Position numbers and translations under genes: made by a program
Assembly (NCBI GenBank): GCA_963677015.1
Contig: OY781533.1
Location: 3,596,001 to 3,660,000 of the forward strand
DNA length: 64,000 nt
DNA from: G963556115 sp963677015
GTDB lineage: Bacteria; Planctomycetota; SZUA-567
Reading direction: 5' to 3'
In this document: positions 34,729 through 43,924 of the stretch, one piece after another
Layout: every line of letters begins with the position of its first letter
How positions within the stretch are numbered: position 1 is the stretch's first letter
The notes under the pieces: model-generated
Told to the model about the DNA's origin: nothing
The model's database searches: none
What the model saw: the letters and a program-made list of their open reading frames with translations, nothing else

Positions 34729-36195
34729 TTAAAAAATCAGTCCTGTTTCAAAGGTAAAATGATCCGAATTCTTCGTGGTGCTATCCCCCATACCACTAGC
34801 ACTGGAAATAAGATGACCATATTCAAACTTGACCCAGACGCCATTTGCAAAATCATAGCGGGCCCCAACACGAAAACGCATGGTTGAAGAGGAAAAATGC
34901 GGATAATCAGCTGTAGAACTCGCCGGCTCAACCGTTGATTTATACAGATCCGAACTTGATGCCAGAAAACCATATGCAGCTCCTGCCGCCACGGATAGGC
35001 GGTCGGTAAGCTTATAATCCGCGCCGAGTGAAAAGCTTAAATTATAAGTATCAGAATAAAATCCGGGATTCAGAGTATAGGCGGTTTCAAAATAAACCCC
35101 GTACTTATCCTGAAGATAAGCCACACCCAGATCAAACTGCGGAGAATACGACGCCCCTCTCCTGCCCGCTACCGTATAAGTTCCCTGCCCCAGATCGGCC
35201 AGCCCGACATAGGTTGCCGAGAGTATCAGACCATCAATAAGTTCCGGGCGATACTCTAAATTTATTGATGCATCCATAAAGCCGTTATTACGAACATCCC
35301 CGTTAGGAGCAAGAATACTCGCTGAATTACTGGCATCGTAATTATCCAGCAGACCACTGCTGTCACCTAAATCAGAAGGTGAGAATACCGTACCTGTTAT
35401 CAGCAGCTGATCAGCCACGTTATAATACAGCTTGAACCCCATTCTCTTTATGTCATCACCGGGATTGTCTGACGCCGAGCCCTTAGTAACCACAAATGCC
35501 TGAGAAAATTCCTTGACCACCGGATTGGTAATAAAAACCCTGCCCCACATATCTGTTGAACTTGAATACATACCCCCGGGAATACCGATAAGACCTATCT
35601 GTGTACCTAAACCTGAACCACCTATATTATTCCACTGAAAGTATGCTTTATCAAACTTATCGGGGCGCACATCAATAAACATGCTCAGATCTTCATCAAA
35701 CTGGACATCAAAGGTCACTGACGCGGTATCCATAGTCCAGCCAATCCTTGAAGCATACTCCCCTCCACCCGGCTGAGACTGCCCCTGACTATTATAGTTT
35801 GGATCAAAATTCCCGTAATACCTCACCTGCAGCGTACCCCCGATTCTTACAGTCGCCTTTCCGGAGTTGCTTCTCAAAGCCTCTGGGGCACCTCCGGCAG
35901 CATCACGCATATCCATCCTGCCGTTATCCAAAGTTGCCTGCATAGAGCGTATATTATCATGAAATTTCTCTCTCTCTTCAGAAATCGAACGCTCCATAGC
36001 ATCCATTTTATCCTGCATTTTACTTACTTTTGCATCCATTTGCTGCTGCATTTCAGCTATTTTATTCTGCATCTGCTCCTGCATTTTGCAGATTATTGAT
36101 TCAACCTGTTCAGATTCAGTATCCTGAGCATATACTGTTTTAAAAGTAACAAAAAACACAAAAAGAAATAACAATTTCAATTTTGTATCATACAT
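34729..36195 (-). CDS. Outer-membrane porin with coiled-coil neck
   Basis: 488 residues: signal peptide (about 1-24, ending VYAQDT), a coiled coil of heptads rich in Met, Gln and Lys (about 30-95, QNKIAEMQQQMDAKVSK), then a beta-rich region of alternating strands from RIGGTLQVRYYGN to the C-terminal TFETGLIF. The final Phe and alternating pattern fit a BAM-inserted barrel. It resembles OprP/DUF3373-like porins without a clear match. The start ATG at 36193-36195 has GAGGG 8 bases upstream; an in-frame GTG five codons earlier overlaps that site. A strong terminator follows. Confidence 0.75.
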   Translation of the reverse strand: MYDTKLKLLFLFVFFVTFKTVYAQDTESEQVESIICKMQEQMQNKIAEMQQQMDAKVSKMQDKMDAMERSISEEREKFHDNIRSMQATLDNGRMDMRDAAGGAPEALRSNSGKATVRIGGTLQVRYYGNFDPNYNSQGQSQPGGGEYASRIGWTMDTASVTFDVQFDEDLSMFIDVRPDKFDKAYFQWNNIGGSGLGTQIGLIGIPGGMYSSSTDMWGRVFITNPVVKEFSQAFVVTKGSASDNPGDDIKRMGFKLYYNVADQLLITGTVFSPSDLGDSSGLLDNYDASNSASILAPNGDVRNNGFMDASINLEYRPELIDGLILSATYVGLADLGQGTYTVAGRRGASYSPQFDLGVAYLQDKYGVYFETAYTLNPGFYSDTYNLSFSLGADYKLTDRLSVAAGAAYGFLASSSDLYKSTVEPASSTADYPHFSSSTMRFRVGARYDFANGVWVKFEYGHLISSASGMGDSTTKNSDHFTFETGLIF

Positions 36196-36344
36196 AATTA
36201 TAACCCTCACAATTTTATTTCTGCAAAACTACAGCGATTTTATATCTAAAAACTCTTATTTATTTACATTTCCATAAGCATATATTTATAACTATATTTC
36301 GACAATTTTTTATAATATCAACAATATATTTTTTAAATGAGCGA

Positions 36345-36372
36345 TTGAATTTTTTTTTATTCTTATTATAAT
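36345..36372 (+). promoter_or_regulatory. Putative sigma-70 promoter of rpoN
   Basis: TTGAAT (36345-36350), 16-base spacer, perfect TATAAT (36367-36372), starting transcription about 40 bases before the rpoN ATG. Confidence 0.45.
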
Positions 36373-36382
36373 ATCAAATTAC

Positions 36383-36398
36383 TGGCACGAATTTTGTA
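36383..36398 (+). promoter_or_regulatory. Near-consensus sigma-54 promoter directly before rpoN
   Basis: TGGCACG, four bases, then TTGTA, compared with the -24/-12 consensus TGGCACG-N4-TTGCA. Only the C of the -12 GC differs. The spacing is exact. Transcription would start near 36409, leaving an 11-base leader that still holds the AAGGG ribosome binding site. This suggests that sigma-54 controls its own gene. Confidence 0.5.
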
Positions 36399-36419
36399 TA
36401 AACTTAAAAAGGGAAATAA

Positions 36420-38198
36420 ATGTCACCTGAAATGTACCATGGCATGAATATGCAAATGGCTCAACGCCAAGAAATGGTCATGACTCCGCAGATGATACAA
36501 TCTATGGAGATGCTGCAGATGCCCCTTATGGAGCTGGAGCAGAAAATTCAGCATGAACTGCTTGAAAATCCTGCCCTTGAACTCAGTGATCTTAAAAATT
36601 CAGATCCGGAAGAACATAATTCAACTGATTATGATGATAATTATGACTCATATGATGACACAGATGAAAACACTGAAACAGATTTCAACGACATGAGACA
36701 TGCCGATGATATAGATTACAGCTGGAATGAAATTTATGATGATACACTACCACGCCGTAATTATGATGATGATGAAGACAGATTTGATATCATTTCAAAT
36801 ACTGAAAATCACGCAGAATCATACATAGACTCACTGATTCGGCAGATTCACCTTCTCGAACTCAGTCCCAGAGAACTGGAAATCGCAGAATATCTTATAT
36901 CCTCACTGGATCAGAACGGCTATCTGACAACACCCTATTCAGAGTTGAAATTTGAAAATATTCAGCCGCCGGTAAGTGAGGAGGAATTTGAAAACATTCT
37001 TGATGAAGTTCAGCATCTCTCACCTGCAGGTACAGCTGCACGAAATATTAAGGAATGTTTATTACTCCAGCTTGATACTATTGATGATTCCGCCAATCTG
37101 CTCGCCAGTGAAATTGTAGAAAAACATCTCGATGACCTCGCGGCAAATAGAATACCGCTGATAGCAAAAAGTCTGCATGTCAGCATTGAAGAAATAAAGG
37201 AAGCAACAAATCTTATAAAAAATCTTTCACCGCATCCTGTATCGGTCCATAGCGAAGACGGTGCACAGGCAGCCAGAGCTGATATTATTATTGATCTGGT
37301 TGAAAGCAGAGAAGCGGATATTGTTAAAGCTAAAAGCAAGATCATTATTCTGGAAAAAGAGCTGAGAGAATTAGAGCTTAATAATCACGATGAAAAAAGT
37401 GACTACCTTGTAAGGGCAGCCAAAGGTAGACTACATGATGCCCATACCGAATTAAGCCTTTACGAGCATGACGGCATGGTCTGGGAATTACGGCTGCCCA
37501 ACGGTCCGACCCCAGAGGTATCGGATACCTTCCTTGCACTCTATGATAATTCAGGCAGAGGCGAAGTTATCAGAAAAGCCATCATGAATGATCCCGTACG
37601 CCGAGCCGAGTTTGAACAAATGCAGAAATCTCTCAAAGAATCAGGGCAGAACAAGATATTCCGGGAACGTTTCCAGTCTGCATTTGATATTGTCAAAGCT
37701 GTCCAGCAGCGCGAACTTACTCTAACCCGTGTTACTAGAGAAATTGTCGCCAGGCAGAAGGACTACCTTGCCGGACGTATCCCCGCTCCAGCGCCTCTTA
37801 TGATGAAAGAAGTAGCGGAATTTCTCGATATTGATATCGGTACGGTAAGCCGCGCAGCCAGAGACAAATTCGCCCAGACTCCAATCGGACTCAAGCCGCT
37901 GAGAGAATTCTTTACCCGTTCTTCAACTCCGACCGGCAGCAGTATACCAGTAGGCTTGACAAATTCAGCAAATCCAAATAGTACCGATACTGCAGTGCAT
38001 AGCGGAAACTTCAGTAATATTCAGATACGCAACCGCATTAAAGAGCTTATTGATAGCGAAGACAAGAAAAAGCCGCTCAAGGATGATCAGATACAGACTC
38101 TTTTAGAAAAAGAAGGTATAATCATCAAGCGGCGAACTGTTGCCAAGCACCGTTTGAAACTCGGCTACAAAAATTATTCACAAAGGCGTGAATACTGA
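36420..38198 (+). CDS. rpoN: RNA polymerase sigma-54 factor
   Basis: Alternative sigma factor that needs AAA+ activators. 592 residues, against about 480 in most species. Region I is Gln/Met-rich (PQMIQSMEMLQMPLMELEQKIQHELLENPALE as separate blocks). A very acidic linker follows (about 55-125). The core-binding region, the helix-turn-helix (LDIDIGTVSRAARDK) and the RpoN box (IKRRTVAKHRLKLG) are complete. Extra length comes from the acidic linker, a charged coiled-coil-like insert of about 55 residues (about 300-355) and a Ser/Thr/Asn-rich insert near 500-530. It is followed after 17 bases by a histidine kinase gene. Confidence 0.96.
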   Translation: MSPEMYHGMNMQMAQRQEMVMTPQMIQSMEMLQMPLMELEQKIQHELLENPALELSDLKNSDPEEHNSTDYDDNYDSYDDTDENTETDFNDMRHADDIDYSWNEIYDDTLPRRNYDDDEDRFDIISNTENHAESYIDSLIRQIHLLELSPRELEIAEYLISSLDQNGYLTTPYSELKFENIQPPVSEEEFENILDEVQHLSPAGTAARNIKECLLLQLDTIDDSANLLASEIVEKHLDDLAANRIPLIAKSLHVSIEEIKEATNLIKNLSPHPVSVHSEDGAQAARADIIIDLVESREADIVKAKSKIIILEKELRELELNNHDEKSDYLVRAAKGRLHDAHTELSLYEHDGMVWELRLPNGPTPEVSDTFLALYDNSGRGEVIRKAIMNDPVRRAEFEQMQKSLKESGQNKIFRERFQSAFDIVKAVQQRELTLTRVTREIVARQKDYLAGRIPAPAPLMMKEVAEFLDIDIGTVSRAARDKFAQTPIGLKPLREFFTRSSTPTGSSIPVGLTNSANPNSTDTAVHSGNFSNIQIRNRIKELIDSEDKKKPLKDDQIQTLLEKEGIIIKRRTVAKHRLKLGYKNYSQRREY

Positions 38199-38215
38199 TT
38201 TAAAAAGGATTAGCT

Positions 38216-39001
38216 ATGCCCAGTAAATTCAGAAATCGCGAAAATGAACAGGAGCTGCGCAGTCAGCGTCTTGCCTATGTCGGAGCTCTGGCAGCAGGAC
38301 TGGTACATGAAGTCAGAACTCCACTCAATGCAATTCAGTTAAATGCCCAGCTTCTGGCGGAAGACGCTTCAAATCTTCCGGATAATATCTCGTCAAAATT
38401 CGTTAAACGCAGCCAAAGAATATATACTGAGGTAAAAACTCTTACCAAAACTCTCGAAATGTTTCTGAATTTTGCCAGGCCACCGCGTATGGAGACAGAA
38501 CCTCTGGATCTGAACCGCTATCTACGAGAGCTCTGTGAATTTGTGCAACCTGAAATGGATGAAAACGGGGTAGAACTTGAAACCCATCTTGCTCCGGATA
38601 TGTACCCGGTTGTAATTGATCAAAACCAATTCACCCATGTCATTCTAAATATCCTGCGCAATGCTAACGAAGCTATTGATCAGCGACGTGACCGGGGTGA
38701 AGAATTCGAAGGCCGAATTAAACTATCCACTTTCGAAGACAATAAAAAAATACGCATAGAGATTGAAGATAATGGTATCGGTATTGATCCTGCCAACGAA
38801 GAGAAAATATTTGAAGTATTCTATACAACCAAAGAAAAAGGTACGGGACTGGGGCTTGGTATAGTAAAACGCATAATTGAAGATCACCGCGGCAGTATAG
38901 AGGTATCCTCCAGAGACAGCACCGGGGCAACATTTAATATTATTCTGCCTCGCGGTTATCTTATTGCTTCGACAGAAGCCGCAGCAGAAAAAAATTCCTA
39001 A
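38216..39001 (+). CDS. NtrB-like cytoplasmic histidine kinase
   Basis: 261 residues, almost only the kinase core: HisKA with His 31 (GLVHEVRTPLNAI) and HATPase with LNILRNANEAI, DNGIGIDP, and GTGLGLGIVKRII. There is no membrane segment and only about 15 residues before HisKA, so signals must come through a partner protein. It lies 17 bases after rpoN, with AAAAGGA upstream, so the two are cotranscribed. Such kinases usually phosphorylate an NtrC-type sigma-54 activator, but no activator gene is present here. Confidence 0.9.
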   Translation: MPSKFRNRENEQELRSQRLAYVGALAAGLVHEVRTPLNAIQLNAQLLAEDASNLPDNISSKFVKRSQRIYTEVKTLTKTLEMFLNFARPPRMETEPLDLNRYLRELCEFVQPEMDENGVELETHLAPDMYPVVIDQNQFTHVILNILRNANEAIDQRRDRGEEFEGRIKLSTFEDNKKIRIEIEDNGIGIDPANEEKIFEVFYTTKEKGTGLGLGIVKRIIEDHRGSIEVSSRDSTGATFNIILPRGYLIASTEAAAEKNS

Positions 39002-39016
39002 AGCAAATAACAGATA

Positions 39017-41764
39017 TCAGAATTTTAAAAACTTCCTGCTACAGTCAATGACGTTTTTATTACGCGCCGGTTTATTAGAAGCCATAAAATCAAATTTACG
39101 TATAACAGCGTCATTAGGCACAGCCTGCTTTTTACAAGCGAACACACTGGACATACTGAACACCTCAGAATTAAGCCTAGGCCTACATCCTTTTTCAGAC
39201 TCTTTCTCGAGCGGCTTTTTAGAAATCTCAAGCTCCAGCGGAACGTCAGTAATTTTTTCTGCATGCAAGACTACTCTGCCATTATACAAACCTAAAAATC
39301 TCTGCTGTTTCTTAACATCCGACTTCGTATTAAGTTTTACTTTATAACGTAATAACAGCATATCAAATTTATTACTGCGAGCATTAACAGTTACCTCAGG
39401 CCTCAATATACCACACCGTTTTACACCGAATATCGAACTGAATGAACAAACCACTCCACTACCCGATTTTAAAATATTAGCCTTAAATTTCACCGCTGCC
39501 ATTTTGTCAACAAAAGTTTTCTTTTTGCAGACACCATTCACAATTAAACTCTGCTGTCTGATAATCTTACCACTCACTAGAGATAAAAATTGCTTAACAC
39601 CACGCTTATTCTTTCCAGATTCATAAACCGGATTATCTCGATTAGCCAGACGTAAAACATCAAACCTATTTGCAATCACTTTTGACTTATTAAAACTATA
39701 ATTACAGGATGCTGTTTTCCGTAAACTCATTTTAAATGGCGATGACAAAACGAACATTCTCTTTGCTGAGATTTTTTTTGTAACGTTACAATCACTGTTT
39801 ACATTTTTATCTACTACTGATAAATATTCACAAGCCGCAGCAGTCCGACACTCTTCAATTCTTCTCCTGCCTGCTAACGCCAGAAACTTTGACCTTTTAT
39901 CTTTAACTAAAGTCTTAGCTACTTTCTTTGTTATTCCACCCAAACGCAGAAAATCTCCGCCAGTCCGTACCGCAACCACAGAAACGACCGCAGACTTATG
40001 CCGCCTGTTGACTAAACTAATACTGAAGATATCAGATAAACTAAAATTACCCCGCTCAGACATGCGAGTTCCAGTTATAATATCAGCCGCCTTAACCCTT
40101 ACAATCTCAGTTTCAGCCTGCATTGGCTTTATTGTGCTCAACGCTTCTTTCACTGCAACCGCAGAATATTTTTTACAGCTCCTGCCCGTAACCAGCCGCA
40201 TAAACGCACCGGTTTTCCTGGTCTTTGAATTTAACCGGTATTTTACCACCCTTCTAAAGGTTAATGTGTCAAACTTCGGCAATATACGCTCTGAAATAAT
40301 CTCCCTGTTTTTATGCTGATATACATCAGCAAAAACAGCTGCTATTTTAAATAATCCGCGCTTACTATATAAATTATCATTATTAACAATATCTGTAGCT
40401 ACCGGCCTCTTTTTACCTGCATCAGATTCAGGTAATACCTTATTATCCAATGACAACAAAGATGATTTCACAGTGCTGCGTAATAACGGCGGGAACTGAA
40501 AACATCCCGTATGTGTTCTCAACTTAGCATTCTCAGCAACTAACCTGTGTTTAATGGTTAAAAAATCAAAATTTCTTACTTTCCTGTTCTTAGCTTTCAA
40601 TTTTCCTGAAAACTTAATAATAGAAAAAATATTCGACAATTTAAAATTCGAGTGATGTGAACATGCCACTATCTGCGGAGTATCAATAATAGAAACTACC
40701 GGTATTTCATCAGATCCCGACTCTGGTATATCAATTTCCTGCGGAACCTTACAAGTTTTACCCACTGACCCACGCAATAACGGCGGAAAACCACCTGCAA
40801 GTGATTTTAAACTGTTATTAAATTTCCCATTTCCGCATCCGCGTTTCCAGCTCAGAGTATTAAATTGCTGTACCGTAGCAACGGCAGCGGACTTAACCAC
40901 ACGTTTTCTTATACCAGTCGATAATGGATCACTCAAACTAAACCGGCTATTTTTCAAGCGCACATCTGCCACTATAGCAGTTGAAGGCTCTGACTCTATC
41001 TTTTGTGCTACCTCAGTTATTTCTTCAACTTCTTCAGACTCTTCTTCCAAAGGTATAAAGTAAATCTCAGAAAAATCAATTGCCTGCTGAGCACTGATTT
41101 TTCGCATTCTTATCAACTCCAGCATGGCAATAAAAAACCCTACCATCTCATCCTCAGTAGGAGAATCTGAAAGAATACTGCTGAAGCTTACCCTGCCTCG
41201 CATCGACACTACTTCTTCTATCTGCTGAATTCGTATCTCCGTCGGTACTTCTTCACTTACAATCTCACGCGGCGCCCGTTCATTGAGCATTCTTCTGGCA
41301 ATACGCTGAAAAGCCGCCAGCAAATCCAATGCTCCAAGTTCTTCCGCCTTTTCCTTAACTACCGCCTGAAACTCCGGTTCTTTGATATTTCTATTATACC
41401 GGTCAACAAACTCTGCCGACATCATTTCCAGCTCAGCCGCCACCTCTTTAAATTTTTTATACTCTAAAAGCGCTTCCACCAACCCCTGACGCGGATCATA
41501 AATTTCCTCATCCTCATCCTCGTCTTCCTGAATATCAGGTAACAGCATCCGCCCTTTTATCTCTGTCAACATTGATGCCATTGCCAGAAATTCACCTCCG
41601 GCATCCACATCAATATCCTCCATCTTCTTGAGTTCATTGAGGTACTCTCTGGTTACATGTCCTACCGGAATATCATGAATATCTATCTCATCCCTTTTTA
41701 CCAGGTATAAGAGCAGGTCCAGCGGACCTGAAAAGGTATTCTGCAATTCAATATTTCGCACCAT
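39017..41764 (-). CDS. scpA: Segregation protein ScpA with long C-terminal repeat extension
   Basis: 915 residues, against roughly 240-280 for usual ScpA. Residues 1-255 are a complete kleisin: N-terminal SMC-neck part (FSGPLDLLLYLVKRDEIDIHDIP), a linker with an acidic cluster (79-88), and the C-terminal winged helix (VSFSSILSDSP, FFIAMLELIRMRK, DFSEIYFIPL). From about 260 to 915 follows a basic tail of seven degenerate repeats. Each has motif A (F-S-L-S-x-I-F), B (F-D-x-L-x-x-R) and C (F-L-x-L-x-G-R). Motif A starts at residues 275, 374, 472, 574, 671, 773 and 869, a period of 96-102. The frame is open throughout, so the tail is real coding sequence under selection. scpB is not adjacent. Function of the tail unknown. 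Confidence 0.9.
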   Translation of the reverse strand: MVRNIELQNTFSGPLDLLLYLVKRDEIDIHDIPVGHVTREYLNELKKMEDIDVDAGGEFLAMASMLTEIKGRMLLPDIQEDEDEDEEIYDPRQGLVEALLEYKKFKEVAAELEMMSAEFVDRYNRNIKEPEFQAVVKEKAEELGALDLLAAFQRIARRMLNERAPREIVSEEVPTEIRIQQIEEVVSMRGRVSFSSILSDSPTEDEMVGFFIAMLELIRMRKISAQQAIDFSEIYFIPLEEESEEVEEITEVAQKIESEPSTAIVADVRLKNSRFSLSDPLSTGIRKRVVKSAAVATVQQFNTLSWKRGCGNGKFNNSLKSLAGGFPPLLRGSVGKTCKVPQEIDIPESGSDEIPVVSIIDTPQIVACSHHSNFKLSNIFSIIKFSGKLKAKNRKVRNFDFLTIKHRLVAENAKLRTHTGCFQFPPLLRSTVKSSLLSLDNKVLPESDAGKKRPVATDIVNNDNLYSKRGLFKIAAVFADVYQHKNREIISERILPKFDTLTFRRVVKYRLNSKTRKTGAFMRLVTGRSCKKYSAVAVKEALSTIKPMQAETEIVRVKAADIITGTRMSERGNFSLSDIFSISLVNRRHKSAVVSVVAVRTGGDFLRLGGITKKVAKTLVKDKRSKFLALAGRRRIEECRTAAACEYLSVVDKNVNSDCNVTKKISAKRMFVLSSPFKMSLRKTASCNYSFNKSKVIANRFDVLRLANRDNPVYESGKNKRGVKQFLSLVSGKIIRQQSLIVNGVCKKKTFVDKMAAVKFKANILKSGSGVVCSFSSIFGVKRCGILRPEVTVNARSNKFDMLLLRYKVKLNTKSDVKKQQRFLGLYNGRVVLHAEKITDVPLELEISKKPLEKESEKGCRPRLNSEVFSMSSVFACKKQAVPNDAVIRKFDFMASNKPARNKNVIDCSRKFLKF
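39160..40942 (-). repeat. Seven degenerate repeats of about 99 codons within scpA
   Basis: Motif A of the seven units begins at about 40942, 40645, 40351, 40045, 39754, 39448 and 39160 (minus strand). Identity between units is low outside the motifs. The first two units share a stretch coding PPLLR that is also similar at DNA level. The final unit is cut short, ending the protein at motif C (KFLKF). Confidence 0.75.
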
Positions 41765-42003
41765 AACCCATTATTCTCCTCAGAAAAAGCGACTGACATC
41801 ACATCCTCAGATTATACTATTTTAAAACCATGTATAAACAGCTTTTTTATTATTACTTCAGCCCTTTAAGCATTAATATCTTTACTCTTATTCTCAGTAA
41901 ATCTATAATATATATCATATTTAACCCGTACAATATTACCGCCATACACGCGAACGATACAAATATAGTTATTTTCTTCCAAACCCCAAATAAGGAATCT
42001 GAT

Positions 42004-42636
42004 ATGGAAATTAATACCTATGAAAAAATTGTCAAGGATTTCTTCTTTCTATGGGCAACCATCGACCCAATAGGAACTCTGGCACTCTTTGCAAGTATCA
42101 CCGCCAGTCTTCCCGACAAACACCGAAAACAAGTAGCACTTCGTTCTGTAGTCTATTCTTCACTGATTCTTATCGGCGCTATACTCATCGGTCAGGTTAT
42201 TTTAAAGTATATGGGAATTCAACTTATCTCACTTCAGATAAGCGGAGGCATAATTCTTTTTCTTTTCGGCATTCAGATGATTTTTGGTAACAACAGCCCA
42301 AACAGTCAGAACCGCGAACCTGAGCACGATATAGCCGTTTTCCCACTGGCCATTCCATCTATCGCCAGTCCGGGTGCGATAATGGCTGTAATATTATTGA
42401 CAGATAATTATTCCTTCAATATCGGTACTCAGTTTTTTACCGCCCTGGTTATGCTGCTTATTCTAGGAATTACCTATTGTTTTATGCTTCTTGCCGCACC
42501 AATAATGAAAATTATCGGTAAGAACGGCTCCGCAATTCTTATCAAGCTTATGGGTATGGTTCTGGCAGCTTTATCAATCGAATTAATCATGAAAGCTCTG
42601 GCAATCCCGAAATGGCTGGAAAATATATCAAATTAA
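42004..42636 (+). CDS. MarC-family (UPF0056) membrane protein
   Basis: A 210-residue inner-membrane protein with six predicted helices, matching MarC/YhgN-type proteins: LWATIDPIGTLALFASIT near the start, GGIILFLFGIQMIFG, and FPLAIPSIASPGAIMAVILLT, the conserved second half-repeat. The role of the family is not established. The frame is open much further upstream, but ATG 42004-42006 is chosen because AAGGA lies 8 bases before it and the family starts there. It is divergent from scpA. Confidence 0.88.
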   Translation: MEINTYEKIVKDFFFLWATIDPIGTLALFASITASLPDKHRKQVALRSVVYSSLILIGAILIGQVILKYMGIQLISLQISGGIILFLFGIQMIFGNNSPNSQNREPEHDIAVFPLAIPSIASPGAIMAVILLTDNYSFNIGTQFFTALVMLLILGITYCFMLLAAPIMKIIGKNGSAILIKLMGMVLAALSIELIMKALAIPKWLENISN

Positions 42637-42664
42637 GATTCAACCGAAATATAAGGATTAAATA

Positions 42665-43306
42665 ATGAAGCGCATACTCTGCTTTGGCGATTCAAATACC
42701 TGGGGTTATCCGCCAGACGGAATATCACGTTATGATAGTAATACCAGATGGCCTGCTATACTCCAACATGACCTGGGTGAAGATTATACCATAATTGAAG
42801 AAGGACACTGCGGCAGAACTACAGTATATGACGATCCTGAAGTCCCGGGTAGAAATGCGCTCAAAATCCTACCCGCCATTCTCACCGCCCATGCTCCACT
42901 TGATCTGATAATTATTATGCTCGGAACCAATGATCTTAAAAACTGTCATCACGCCAACTCAAAAATTATTGCTGAAAATATCAACCGTCTGATCTCTGCA
43001 ATCAACAGCCACCAGTTAATCTCACTGCACAAACCTGAAATTTTAGTCATTGCTCCGCCAAAACTTCTCAAATTACCGGAGACTAATTTCAAAGCCACTT
43101 TCAGTGACGGCATCACTAAATCACTTACTCTGGGAAGCACAATCTGCGATTATTTTGCCGCAACCGCGATTCATACTATAAATGCGGACAATCATATCTG
43201 CAGCAGTGTACGTGACGGCATGCATCTTGAACCTGAAGAACACCGTAAACTTGCAAAAATTGTCTTAGAAACCCTGATAACTATTGGTTTTGCTCATTCG
43301 GATTAA
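42665..43306 (+). CDS. SGNH/GDSL hydrolase
   Basis: 213 residues, cytoplasmic, with no signal peptide. The four blocks of the SGNH fold are visible: CFGDSNTWG with nucleophile Ser 10, the Gly of EEGHCGRTT, MLGTNDLKN, and DGMHLEPEEH with the catalytic Asp-His. It is nearest to small esterases of the arylesterase or acetyl-xylan type. Substrate unknown. It follows marC by 28 bases and may be cotranscribed. Confidence 0.9.
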   Translation: MKRILCFGDSNTWGYPPDGISRYDSNTRWPAILQHDLGEDYTIIEEGHCGRTTVYDDPEVPGRNALKILPAILTAHAPLDLIIIMLGTNDLKNCHHANSKIIAENINRLISAINSHQLISLHKPEILVIAPPKLLKLPETNFKATFSDGITKSLTLGSTICDYFAATAIHTINADNHICSSVRDGMHLEPEEHRKLAKIVLETLITIGFAHSD

Positions 43307-43319
43307 ACCTTAATACTTA

Positions 43320-43871
43320 TTAAGCAGCTACTATAAAGCCTCTACTTATAAAATTTATTTTCTTAACGCCAATAAATGTAAACCCGGCAAGAACTGCCAT
43401 CTCAATCTCTTCAGTAATTTTTCCTTGCGAAACATGTCCTCGCGGTTCCGCAACCAAAAAATATGCCCCGGGTTTAAGCACTTTCTTGACCTGCCTGAAA
43501 AATTTCTCTATATATGGAGTTTCATGCACCATATGCACAGCCAACGCAAAATCAGCCTTTTGCACAATCCCTATATCATCGCTCTGCGCCAAATGTGTTT
43601 CAACAATATCACCCACACCTTGTTTTAATGCTTTTTCTCTAACAAACTCTAACATTCGCTTCTGAATATCTAATGCAACTATTTTACCACTGCTGCCAAC
43701 CAGTTTTGCCCCAGCCACTGAAAATCTACCACCACCGCAACCAAAATCAATACCCACCATCCCAGGTCTTAAATATTCCCGCAATAATTTTTCTGCCGGA
43801 AACAGCCAATTTCTTAAAGGATTATCTAATACGAAATTAAGCCACCATGGACAAATTCTTTTATTATTCAT
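43320..43871 (-). CDS. SAM-dependent methyltransferase
   Basis: 183 residues with a class I Rossmann core: motif I GIDFGCGGGRFS, motif II IVALDIQKRM, and the post-motif KVLKPGAYFLVAEP. The N-terminus begins CPWWLNFVLDNPLRN, as in a group of small methyltransferases of unknown substrate. It lies 53 bases after another methyltransferase gene on the same strand. Confidence 0.85.
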   Translation of the reverse strand: MNNKRICPWWLNFVLDNPLRNWLFPAEKLLREYLRPGMVGIDFGCGGGRFSVAGAKLVGSSGKIVALDIQKRMLEFVREKALKQGVGDIVETHLAQSDDIGIVQKADFALAVHMVHETPYIEKFFRQVKKVLKPGAYFLVAEPRGHVSQGKITEEIEMAVLAGFTFIGVKKINFISRGFIVAA

Positions 43872-43924
43872 GCTTATTCCTTAAATAACTGCTCCAAAAA
43901 CACTGACTTTAACTGCAATGTGAA

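Noticed and set aside
40008..40319. Plus-strand frame of 103 codons antisense to the scpA tail
   Set aside because: No ribosome binding site or recognisable protein. The minus-strand frame is far longer and has repeats in phase with its codons.
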